A stretch of 64,000 nt of DNA from CATQHS01 sp963422655 (lineage in GTDB: Bacteria > Actinomycetota > Acidimicrobiia > Acidimicrobiales > Aldehydirespiratoraceae). The notes below the pieces were generated by a model. It ran no database searches. It was not told the DNA's origin and saw only the letters and a list, made by a program, of their open reading frames with translations. Position 1 is the stretch's first letter, and the number at the start of each line of letters is the position of its first letter. The stretch lies in assembly GCA_963422655.1 (NCBI GenBank), contig OY730440.1, positions 2,046,001-2,110,000 on the forward strand, in the 5' to 3' direction. Shown in pieces: positions 58,107 to 64,000 of this stretch. The position numbers and the translations under genes were made by a program.

Positions 58107-59413
58107 GTGAAGATCTTCCACCAGGCTGGGCGTGGGCCGAATTGGGTTGCATAGCCGACACGCAGCTTGGAAAGACATTGAATCGTTCCAAACAGACGGG
58201 TGAAGCGACTACCCCTTACCTACGGAACCTCAACATCAGATGGGGGAGCTTTGATCTCAATGCTGTCAACAGGATGGATATCTTTCCTGAGGAATCTGAA
58301 CAATTTACAGTTCAAAATGGTGATCTGCTTCTGACTGAGGGTGGTGAACCAGGCCGGTGTGCAGTGTGGCGGCTCGAGGAGAGATTCGGGTTTCAGAATG
58401 CCCTACACCGAATTCGTCCCGCTGGTCGTATTCGCCCTGAATTTCTCCAATGTCAGTTTGAATGGCTGACCAAGACAGGACAATTAGCTCACCTCTTTTC
58501 AGGTGTCACGATCAAGCATTTTTCTCAGTCAAAACTGCGATCAGTCAAGATCCGACTTCCGCCGCTTGCGGAGCAGGGGCGGATTGTTCCTGCTATCGAA
58601 GAGCACTTCTCACGGCTCGACGCCGCAGAAACGGCTGCTCAGACCGCTCTCACCAAGCTGGACATGCTCCGGCGAGCGGTGCTAGCCGCCGCCTTCTCCG
58701 GCCGCCACACCGACGACTGGAAGTGGGCCGAATTGGGTGAGATTTGCACGGAGATTAAGGGACAGATCTCCCCCAAATCCGGATCCATCTACGATCTATA
58801 TAGCGTCCCAGCATTCCCAACCGGGCTTCCCGAACGAATTGATGGTGACGAGATCAAGAGTGGAAAGCGTGAAATCCAGCCGGGCAATCTTCTGATCTGT
58901 AAGATTAACCCTCGCATCAACCGTGTTTGGATAGTCGGTGACTCCGAAGGACTACCTCAGATTGCTTCAACGGAGTATCTAGTTATCCGCCCGCATGAAC
59001 CCAATGTAGGTGCCTTCATTCGATGGTATCTATCGTCTCCATCGTTCAGGAAATGGATCGTACTATCGGTGGAGGGTGTCACTGGCTCTCACACACGAGC
59101 CAAATCTAGGCTCATCCTTAAGCAGCCAATTCCCCTTCCGCCGCTTGCGGAGCAACAGCGGATTGTTGCTGCTATCGAAGAGCACTTTTCCCGAATAGAT
59201 GCCGCCGAGTCAGCCTTGCAGAAGCTGCTCGAAAAGGTAGCGGATTTGCGTCGGTCGATACTCGCTGCTGCGTTCTCGGGCCAGCTCGTTCCCCAAGATC
59301 CCGACGACGAGCCAGCGTCGGTCCTACTCGAACGAATCGTTGCTGAGCGGCCGAAGCGTCGCACCCGGCGAGCCGCACCCGCCGCCTCATTCGGCGCAAG
59401 GAAGCAGTCATGA
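58103..59413 (+). CDS. hsdS: Type I restriction-modification specificity subunit S
   Basis: This 436-residue subunit has two target-recognition domains (about 1-150 and 210-345), each followed by a coiled-coil spacer. The spacers are near copies: LPPLAEQGRIVPAIEEHFSR and LPPLAEQQRIVAAIEEHFSR, then LRRAVLAAAFSG and LRRSILAAAFSG. Each half begins with WAxAELG/WKWAELG. The two TRDs differ, so a bipartite asymmetric target is expected. The gene is between R and M, an unusual order. Confidence 0.93.
   Translation: MSEDLPPGWAWAELGCIADTQLGKTLNRSKQTGEATTPYLRNLNIRWGSFDLNAVNRMDIFPEESEQFTVQNGDLLLTEGGEPGRCAVWRLEERFGFQNALHRIRPAGRIRPEFLQCQFEWLTKTGQLAHLFSGVTIKHFSQSKLRSVKIRLPPLAEQGRIVPAIEEHFSRLDAAETAAQTALTKLDMLRRAVLAAAFSGRHTDDWKWAELGEICTEIKGQISPKSGSIYDLYSVPAFPTGLPERIDGDEIKSGKREIQPGNLLICKINPRINRVWIVGDSEGLPQIASTEYLVIRPHEPNVGAFIRWYLSSPSFRKWIVLSVEGVTGSHTRAKSRLILKQPIPLPPLAEQQRIVAAIEEHFSRIDAAESALQKLLEKVADLRRSILAAAFSGQLVPQDPDDEPASVLLERIVAERPKRRTRRAAPAASFGARKQS
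58556..59190 (+). repeat. Direct repeat pair within hsdS (58556-58611 and 59135-59190)
   Basis: The two 56-base blocks match at about 51 positions, offset by 579 bases, and encode the same conserved spacer in each half of the subunit. Recombination between them or with other hsdS genes could swap recognition domains. Confidence 0.88.
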
Positions 59414-60861
59414 GTTCAGATCCGAAGGCTCTCGTCCAGAAACTTTGGGACTACTGCGACGTGCTTCGCGATGATGGCTTGTCCTACGGCGACTACCTGG
59501 AGCAGCTCACCTACTTGCTGTTCTTGAAGATGGCCGACGAACAGCACGAACTGTTAGACAACGGACGCGTGGTGCCGGTCGGGTTGGACTGGCCGTCTTT
59601 GCTGAACCGGTCCGGCGTTCATCTTGAAGCCCACTACAACGACATACTCGCCATGCTGGGCACCGCCAACGACATGCTCGGCGTGATCTTTCGCAAAGCT
59701 CGCAACCGGGTCCAGAGCCCGGCCAAGCTAGAAATGCTGGTCAAAGATTTCATCGATAGCCATGAATGGCTCAGCCTCGACGCCGATCTCAAGGGCGCAG
59801 CCTATGAGGGCCTGATCGAAAAGACAGCCCGGGAAGGTGCCCGGGGTGCGGGCCAATACTTCACTCCCCGGGCTCTCATTTCCGCCATCGTCGACGTGAT
59901 GCAGCCCGGACCGGCAGATCGGATCTGCGACCCGGCCTGCGGCACCGGCGGGTTCTTCCTGGGCGCGTACCGGTCGATTGTCGAACAGCATTCCCCGCTC
60001 GATCCCGATCAGCAAGCCCACCTTCGATCTGGCGCGTTCACAGGCTGGGAGATCGCCGATCTGCCCGCCCGGCTGTGCGCCATGAACTTGTTGTTGCACG
60101 GCATAGAGAGCCCCGAGTCCGCTTCACCCATCCACGTGGATGACGCGCTACGCGACAACCCCGGAGAACGTTTCGATATGGTGCTGACCAACCCGCCGTT
60201 CGGTAGGTCGTCGTCGGATAGCTACGAGCGCGAGGATTTCTGGGCGGCTACCCGCAACAAGCAGCTCAACTTCGTCCAGCACGTGGTCAGCCTGCTCAAG
60301 GTCGGCGGCACCGCCGCGGTCGTGGTACCCGACAACGTGTTATTTGAGGCTGGCGCCGGTGAGACCATCCGCCGTCGGTTGCTGCACGACTGCGAAGTGC
60401 ACACCCTGCTGCGTCTACCCACAGGGATCTTTTATGCACAAGGCGTGAAGTCCAACGTGTTGTTCTTCGAGCGGCGCCCGGGTGCCAAGCGGGCCTGGAC
60501 GCAGGCCGTGTGGGTGTATGACCTGCGCACCAACATGCACTTCACCCTCAAGCAGAACCCGCTCACCCGAGCCGATCTAGACGACTTCGTGGCGTGCTAC
60601 AAACCCGGAGAGCGTCACCAACGGGTGGGCTCAGAACGGTTCAAGCGTTACAGCTACGACGAACTGATCGCTCGCGACAAGGTAAGCCTCGACGTGTTCT
60701 GGCTCCGTGACGACAGTCTCGAAGACACCGACAACCTCGGTGCCCCCGACGTCATCGCCGCCGAGATCGTCGACGACCTCGAATCCGCCCTCCAAGAGCT
60801 CAAAGCCTTAGCCGAGGGTCTCGTTATCGTCGATCAGACGAAGCGACCGCCAGCGGCGTGA
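59410..60861 (+). CDS. hsdM: Type I restriction-modification methyltransferase subunit M
   Basis: This 483-residue N6-adenine methyltransferase has the N-terminal HsdM domain (LVQKLWDYCDVLRDDGLSYGDYLEQLTYLLFL), AGQYFTPRALISAIVDVM, the SAM-binding DPACGTGGFFLGAY and catalytic MVLTNPPFGR. It modifies the host target and forms the core of the R-S-M complex. It overlaps hsdS by four bases, and its stop overlaps the following small gene by the GTGA pattern. Confidence 0.95.
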   Translation: MSSDPKALVQKLWDYCDVLRDDGLSYGDYLEQLTYLLFLKMADEQHELLDNGRVVPVGLDWPSLLNRSGVHLEAHYNDILAMLGTANDMLGVIFRKARNRVQSPAKLEMLVKDFIDSHEWLSLDADLKGAAYEGLIEKTAREGARGAGQYFTPRALISAIVDVMQPGPADRICDPACGTGGFFLGAYRSIVEQHSPLDPDQQAHLRSGAFTGWEIADLPARLCAMNLLLHGIESPESASPIHVDDALRDNPGERFDMVLTNPPFGRSSSDSYEREDFWAATRNKQLNFVQHVVSLLKVGGTAAVVVPDNVLFEAGAGETIRRRLLHDCEVHTLLRLPTGIFYAQGVKSNVLFFERRPGAKRAWTQAVWVYDLRTNMHFTLKQNPLTRADLDDFVACYKPGERHQRVGSERFKRYSYDELIARDKVSLDVFWLRDDSLEDTDNLGAPDVIAAEIVDDLESALQELKALAEGLVIVDQTKRPPAA

Positions 60862-61292
60862 CAGGGCCCCGGCATGGACCGCCAGCGAGCCTTCTGGCGC
60901 AGTTCGCCGATCGGACGCCCTTTGCTGCATCGTGTAGCCGGAGCACGGGCTACCTTGAGTCTGTGGAAATCAAGGAACTGCTCCTACTTGGCCGAGGATG
61001 GGACGGTGCAGCCGCGTATCCGATTGCGCCAGCAGCCGTCAACAATGCACGACGGCTTGCGCTAAAAATTGGACAGATCGCTCCGAATCTCCCCTGTCCC
61101 ACTATCACGCCAACCATTGACGGAAAAGTCGTATTAGAATGGCATACCGAAACGCACTACGTCGACTTCACAGTCGGATCCGAAGCAGTTGACGTTTTCT
61201 ACAGAGACGAAGCGGAGGGCATTGAATGGGCGGGTCCATTCAATGAGGCCCCTATCAGCCTTGAGGTGTTCCTGAGCGAACATTGCTGGTAG
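60858..61292 (+). CDS. Hypothetical protein coupled to hsdM
   Basis: This 144-residue protein starts at GTG overlapping the hsdM stop. The first 35 residues look non-conserved, and a start near VEIKELLLLGRGWDGAAAYP is possible. The rest (GWDGAAAYPIAPAAVNNARR, PTITPTIDGKVVLEWHTETHYVDFTV) is a pattern I have seen in small genes of toxin or defence loci, with no known function. Confidence 0.6.
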   Translation: MTGPRHGPPASLLAQFADRTPFAASCSRSTGYLESVEIKELLLLGRGWDGAAAYPIAPAAVNNARRLALKIGQIAPNLPCPTITPTIDGKVVLEWHTETHYVDFTVGSEAVDVFYRDEAEGIEWAGPFNEAPISLEVFLSEHCW

Positions 61293-61308
61293 CTCCAACT
61301 CGAGGGCA

Positions 61309-61527
61309 GTGGCGTGGACCAGAGCCCTTATCGGGACGATCGGATGCGATAACTGCTCAATCCCGGTTGATTCGGCCAATCACCGGATCTTCTGCGACTG
61401 GAACAGCCTTGATTCTGAAGATAATCCGAGAGTCGCCAGCCAAGCAGTCCAGTTCTATACCCAAGACATAGCTGAGAAGTTTGGGTGCTCGGGTCCTGCG
61501 CTGTCAGTGATCGTGGGCGGTTCTTAA
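61309..61527 (+). CDS. Possible small hypothetical protein
   Basis: This 72-residue frame (GTG start) reads IGCDNCSIPVDSANHRIFCDW and QAVQFYTQDIAEKFGCSGPAL, with four Cys. It is protein-like but unsupported by motifs. Low confidence. Confidence 0.3.
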   Translation: MAWTRALIGTIGCDNCSIPVDSANHRIFCDWNSLDSEDNPRVASQAVQFYTQDIAEKFGCSGPALSVIVGGS

Positions 61528-61661
61528 CGACCCTATTTCTGTATTGATCAACCGCTACCAGGGTGATGGGCTTGCTTTTCTCACCGCAAGTGTGGTGCGA
61601 GGTGATGGCGAATTCGCTCCTAGTCACTTCGTCACCGCGGCGCACGCAACCTCTACAAGGG
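61528..61661 (+). other. Possible gene remnant between the island and the SDR gene
   Basis: A different plus frame (about 61544-61711) reads INRYQGDGLAFLTASVVRGD and GEFAPSHFVTAAHA. It looks coding but has no good start and runs into the opposite gene. With 61309-61527 it may be one gene broken by frameshift. Confidence 0.3.
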
Positions 61662-62432
61662 TCAGTACCCTCGGACCGCGCCGCCGTCGACCCGGATCAC
61701 CGAGCCGGTGACGAAGCTGGCCCGAGCGCTGCACAGGAAAGCCACCACTGCGGCCAGCTCGTCGGGGTGGCCGAAACGACCCATGGGGATGGCCGCGGCC
61801 TGACGTTCACGCACGGCGGAGATCGAAGTCTGTTCTGCTCGGGCTACCGCGGTCTGGAACCTTTCCAACGCCGACGTCTCGAACTGCCCCGGTACCACCA
61901 CGTTGACCAGTACGTCGGGGGCCAGCTCGATGGCCAGGGAGCGGGCCGCGGCGGCTACCCCGCTGCGGAAGACGCCCGAGAGAGCCAGCTCGGGGGAGGC
62001 TTCCACTACCGAGCGGGCCGTGACGTAGACGAGTCGGCCGTCGCCGCCGGCCCGCAGGTAGCTGGCCGCGGTTCGGGAGATGACCAAGGCCGGTCGCAGC
62101 AGGGCTTCGTAGGCCACCTGCTCGTCGTGGGCCGACACCTCGGTCATGCCTCCCGGCTGGCCGCCGCCGGTATTGACCAAGCAGATGTCGAGCCCTCCGA
62201 GCTCGGAGGCGGCCTCGTGCACCATACCTTCGGCTCGGCCTGGCTCGGTGATGTCGCCGGTCACGGCCACGGCGCCAGCCAGCGATGCCGCGATCTCAGC
62301 AGCCAGGTGTTCTCGCCGTCCCGTCACCGCCACCCGGACCCCCTCGGCGGCCAAGGTCTCGGCGATGCTGCGCCCCAATCCCGATGTGGAACCGAATATG
62401 ATTGCCCGTCGGCCTTGCAGTCCCAGGTCCAT
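61662..62432 (-). CDS. Atypical SDR family oxidoreductase
   Basis: This 256-residue SDR has AIIFGSTSGLGRSIAETLAAEG, TGDITEPGRAEG, DICLVNTGGG and FVTGSVIRVDGGAVRGY. The usual YxxxK is not visible: the region reads LALSGVFRSGVAAAARSLAIELAP, as in a known SDR subgroup lacking the Tyr/Lys pair. It is divergent from a RidA gene over a 55-base gap. Substrate unknown. Confidence 0.82.
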   Translation of the reverse strand: MDLGLQGRRAIIFGSTSGLGRSIAETLAAEGVRVAVTGRREHLAAEIAASLAGAVAVTGDITEPGRAEGMVHEAASELGGLDICLVNTGGGQPGGMTEVSAHDEQVAYEALLRPALVISRTAASYLRAGGDGRLVYVTARSVVEASPELALSGVFRSGVAAAARSLAIELAPDVLVNVVVPGQFETSALERFQTAVARAEQTSISAVRERQAAAIPMGRFGHPDELAAVVAFLCSARASFVTGSVIRVDGGAVRGY

Positions 62433-62437
62433 TCAGG

Positions 62438-62476
62438 ATACAGAATACAGGACACTTCACTAGTGCACGGATACAG
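62438..62476. promoter_or_regulatory. Candidate divergent operator
   Basis: The 55-base gap between the SDR and RidA genes holds three ATACAG hexamers (62438-62443, 62445-62450, 62471-62476) and the palindrome CACTAGTG (62458-62465). This compact pattern may be a shared operator. Confidence 0.35.
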
Positions 62477-62487
62477 GGAGGCCGGAC

Positions 62488-62958
62488 ATGGGATATGAGC
62501 AGACCGCTCGCGATACCGGGATCGATCTGGACGTACCGCTGCTTCGGGCCGGCAACTTCGACACCGTCGCCGAAGTCGGTGACATCTTGTACGTATCGGG
62601 TTCGATCGCGCTAGCCGAAGGCGGGGGTGGGATCACCCACGTCGGCCATCTGGGCGACGGTATGGATATCGAAACCGGCCGGGCCAGTGCTCGGGGGGCG
62701 GCAGCCGCCATCTTGGCCTCGGTTCATCAGCATCTGGGCACCCTCGACCGGGTGGTTCGGGTTGTCCGGCTCACCGGCTACGTGGCCAGCGCCCCCGGCT
62801 TCAATGCCCAGCCTCTGGTGATCAACGGCGCCAGCGACCTGATGATCGAGGTGTTCGGGCCCGCCGGCCGCCATGCTCGATCCGCGATCGGGGTGGCCGA
62901 GCTCCCGCTGGGGGCCTCGGTGGAGGTGGAAGCCATCTTCCGGATCGCCCCCGGCTGA
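62488..62958 (+). CDS. RidA family protein (YjgF/YER057c/UK114)
   Basis: This 156-residue protein has ILYVSGSIALAEGGG, HQHLGTLDRVVRVVRLTGYVASAPGF and the active-site region HARSAIGVAELPLGASVEVEAIFRI with the conserved Arg. RidA proteins hydrolyse reactive enamine/imine intermediates; this longer subgroup is less well characterised. It is divergent from the atypical SDR and upstream of a GlcG/HbpS-like gene beyond a minisatellite. Confidence 0.88.
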   Translation: MGYEQTARDTGIDLDVPLLRAGNFDTVAEVGDILYVSGSIALAEGGGGITHVGHLGDGMDIETGRASARGAAAAILASVHQHLGTLDRVVRVVRLTGYVASAPGFNAQPLVINGASDLMIEVFGPAGRHARSAIGVAELPLGASVEVEAIFRIAPG

Positions 62959-63009
62959 ACGGCGCACCCGGCTGAACGGCGCACTGGCGCCTAACAACGA
63001 GGCCGAACG

Positions 63010-63156
63010 GACAAGCTCAAACCGACAAGCTCGAACAGACAACTCGAAGAGACAAGCTCGAACAGACAACTCGAAGAGACAAGCTCGAACAGACAACTCG
63101 AAGAGACAAGCTCGAACAGACAACTCGAAGAGACAAGCTGAACAGACAAAACGAAA
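63010..63156 (+). repeat. 27-base minisatellite between the RidA and GlcG/HbpS-like genes
   Basis: Four perfect copies of the unit GACAAGCTCGAACAGACAAC+TCGAAGA run from 63024 to 63131, with degraded copies on both sides. The tract is purine-rich on the plus strand and AC/GA-rich for this genome. It ends just before the ribosome site of the next gene and may affect its expression. Confidence 0.95.
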
Positions 63157-63167
63157 GGGGTACCCGC

Positions 63168-63602
63168 ATGGCAACCCATGTGACCAGCATTTCCACCATC
63201 ACCCTCGAAGGGGCCAAGCTGGCCGCCGATGTAGCGCTGGAAACGGCCGCCGACCATGACATCGCGATATGCGTGGCCGTCGTCAATGCCACCGGCAATC
63301 TCGTACTGGTTCATCGCATGGACGGCGTGGTGGAGATCGCCCTCGAGAACGCCATCGCCAAAGCCAACGCGGCTCTGACCTTCAAACGCGACACTGGCGC
63401 CCTGTCGGACTACTTCCAGAAGGATCACTCGCTCGGACCGCCCATGACGGCCCGTCACCACATCCTCGCCGTCGAAGGCGGGGAACCGCTCACGACTGGT
63501 GACGGCACTGTGGTCGGGGCGCTGGGGATCTCCGGGGCCAAGCACGCCGAAGACGTCGTATGCTCCGAAGCTGCGGCGGCGGCATTCACCGCGGTCGCCT
63601 GA
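63168..63602 (+). CDS. GlcG/HbpS-like heme-binding protein
   Basis: This 144-residue protein has ITLEGAKLAADVALETAADHDIAICVAVVNATGNLVLVHRMDGV, AKANAALTFKRDT and GGEPLTTGDGTVVGALGISGAKHAEDVVCSEAA, the GlcG/HbpS (DUF336) pattern. Members bind heme or act as co-factors near oxidative or diol metabolism. The ATG follows AAAGGGG. An isochorismatase-like gene begins 14 bases downstream, a common neighbour. Confidence 0.88.
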   Translation: MATHVTSISTITLEGAKLAADVALETAADHDIAICVAVVNATGNLVLVHRMDGVVEIALENAIAKANAALTFKRDTGALSDYFQKDHSLGPPMTARHHILAVEGGEPLTTGDGTVVGALGISGAKHAEDVVCSEAAAAAFTAVA

Positions 63603-63616
63603 CTTCCGTCGGCCCC

Positions 63617-64000
63617 ATGGGCGAACAGGACCGAAGCGCCGGCCCGGTCCCCGACGCCGACCTCCCCACCGATCTTCACGACGCCGACCTTCACGACGAC
63701 TACGCCCGGGCCGGGTTCGAGGGCAGGCTCGGTTTCGGGTTGCACCCCGCTTTGCTGGTCATCGACTTCGCCATGGCCTATCTCGACCCGTCCTCGCCCC
63801 TCTACGCCGGGGTGGAGGACACCCTGGCCTCGTGCCGTCGGGTGCTTCAAGCGGCCCGGGCGGCCGACGTGCCCCGCATCTTCACCGAGATCGTGTTCCA
63901 CGCCAGCGGCGCCGACGGGGGAGTGTGGTACCGGAAAGTGCCTTCCCTGAAAGTATTCGACGCCGGCTCCGAGCTGAGGGCCTTTCCTCCCGAGCTCATC
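63617..64000 (+). CDS. Isochorismatase-family cysteine hydrolase (3' end outside window)
   Basis: The first 128 residues are visible and the frame stays open to the window edge. After an acidic N-terminus, FGLHPALLVIDFAMAYLDPSS has the catalytic Asp, and VPRIFTEIVFHASGADGG the later region of N-carbamoylsarcosine amidase-type hydrolases. The Cys nucleophile would be beyond the edge. It is probably cotranscribed with the GlcG/HbpS-like gene. Confidence 0.82.
   Translation, partial: MGEQDRSAGPVPDADLPTDLHDADLHDDYARAGFEGRLGFGLHPALLVIDFAMAYLDPSSPLYAGVEDTLASCRRVLQAARAADVPRIFTEIVFHASGADGGVWYRKVPSLKVFDAGSELRAFPPELI

Noticed and set aside
48724..61661. Integrative element with defined att sites
   Set aside because: No integrase, transposase, tRNA boundary or matching flanking repeat was found, apart from the internal hsdR fragment, which is not an att site.
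63010..63156. CRISPR array
   Set aside because: Units are directly adjacent, with no unique spacers, and there are no cas genes. It is a minisatellite.

Overview
The window looks like a chromosomal segment of a high-GC actinobacterium. The class Acidimicrobiia is a guess, not something proved. Supporting signs are strong GC bias with many GTG starts, long runs of genes joined by ATGA or GTGA stop/start overlaps, a eukaryotic-type glutamine synthetase (GSII), myo-inositol-phosphate synthase, luciferase-like flavin/F420 oxidoreductases, CaiB/BaiF CoA-transferases and many SDR dehydrogenases. Two genes run off the edges: a histidine phosphatase on the left and an isochorismatase-family hydrolase on the right.

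Region 1 (0-20 kb): a nucleotidyltransferase; a three-subunit molybdenum hydroxylase (small, large, medium; the large subunit has AYRGAGR, not the AYxCSFR of true CO dehydrogenase); a membrane glycosyltransferase overlapping a 1002-residue protein with two GT2 domains; a secreted SLH-domain surface protein with a duplicated start region and a strong terminator; a gamma-glutamyltransferase; then a Cys-less HMG-CoA-synthase-like/DUF35 fusion overlapping a thiolase, and a double CaiB/BaiF CoA-transferase. A coiled-coil repeat gene broken by a one-base frameshift follows.

Region 2 (20-33 kb): mostly housekeeping. Inositol-phosphate synthase, a MaoC/EthD-like/lipoprotein hydrolase operon, an SDR, an HD-domain protein resembling the tail of CCA-adding enzymes, GSII, glutamine-dependent NAD synthetase, a group 2 sigma factor, tRNA-Sec(UCA), a 24-residue membrane peptide ORF, YqeC (selenium-dependent molybdenum hydroxylase accessory), UbiX and a truncated pseudogene.

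Region 3 (33-49 kb): catabolic genes. An SDR and a minus-strand aldolase/FGGY kinase/2-hydroxyacid dehydrogenase operon; two luciferase-like oxidoreductases; two twin SDRs with His in place of the catalytic Tyr; two flavodoxin-fold reductases whose convergent genes overlap by 92 bases; an ABC importer with a lipoprotein binding protein; a 2-oxoglutarate/iron oxygenase; and two tandem amidohydrolases that share a 624-base, apparently identical tract.

Region 4 (48.8-61.6 kb): an accessory defence-like island, less GC-rich than its surroundings. It opens with a 97-base fragment of an hsdR gene. Seven tightly coupled genes follow: an ACP-like protein, a thymidylate-synthase-like enzyme, an AcpS-like phosphopantetheinyl transferase, an XRE regulator, an ImmA/IrrE metallopeptidase fused to a chagasin-like cysteine-protease inhibitor, a papain-family cysteine peptidase, and a MazG-like pyrophosphohydrolase. 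A convergent gene resembles the 5-hmdU kinase helical domain / alpha-glutamyl-putrescinyl thymine pyrophosphorylase family. Then comes a complete type I restriction system in the order R-S-M, with a 23-base C tract inside hsdR. I consider the ACP/TS/AcpS plus peptidase/inhibitor operon the best candidate for an undescribed system. Its parts suggest nucleotide or thymine-base chemistry on a carrier protein, under protease control, but that function is inferred.

Region 5 (61.6-64 kb): an atypical SDR divergent from a RidA protein, a 27-base minisatellite, a GlcG/HbpS-like protein and the isochorismatase start.
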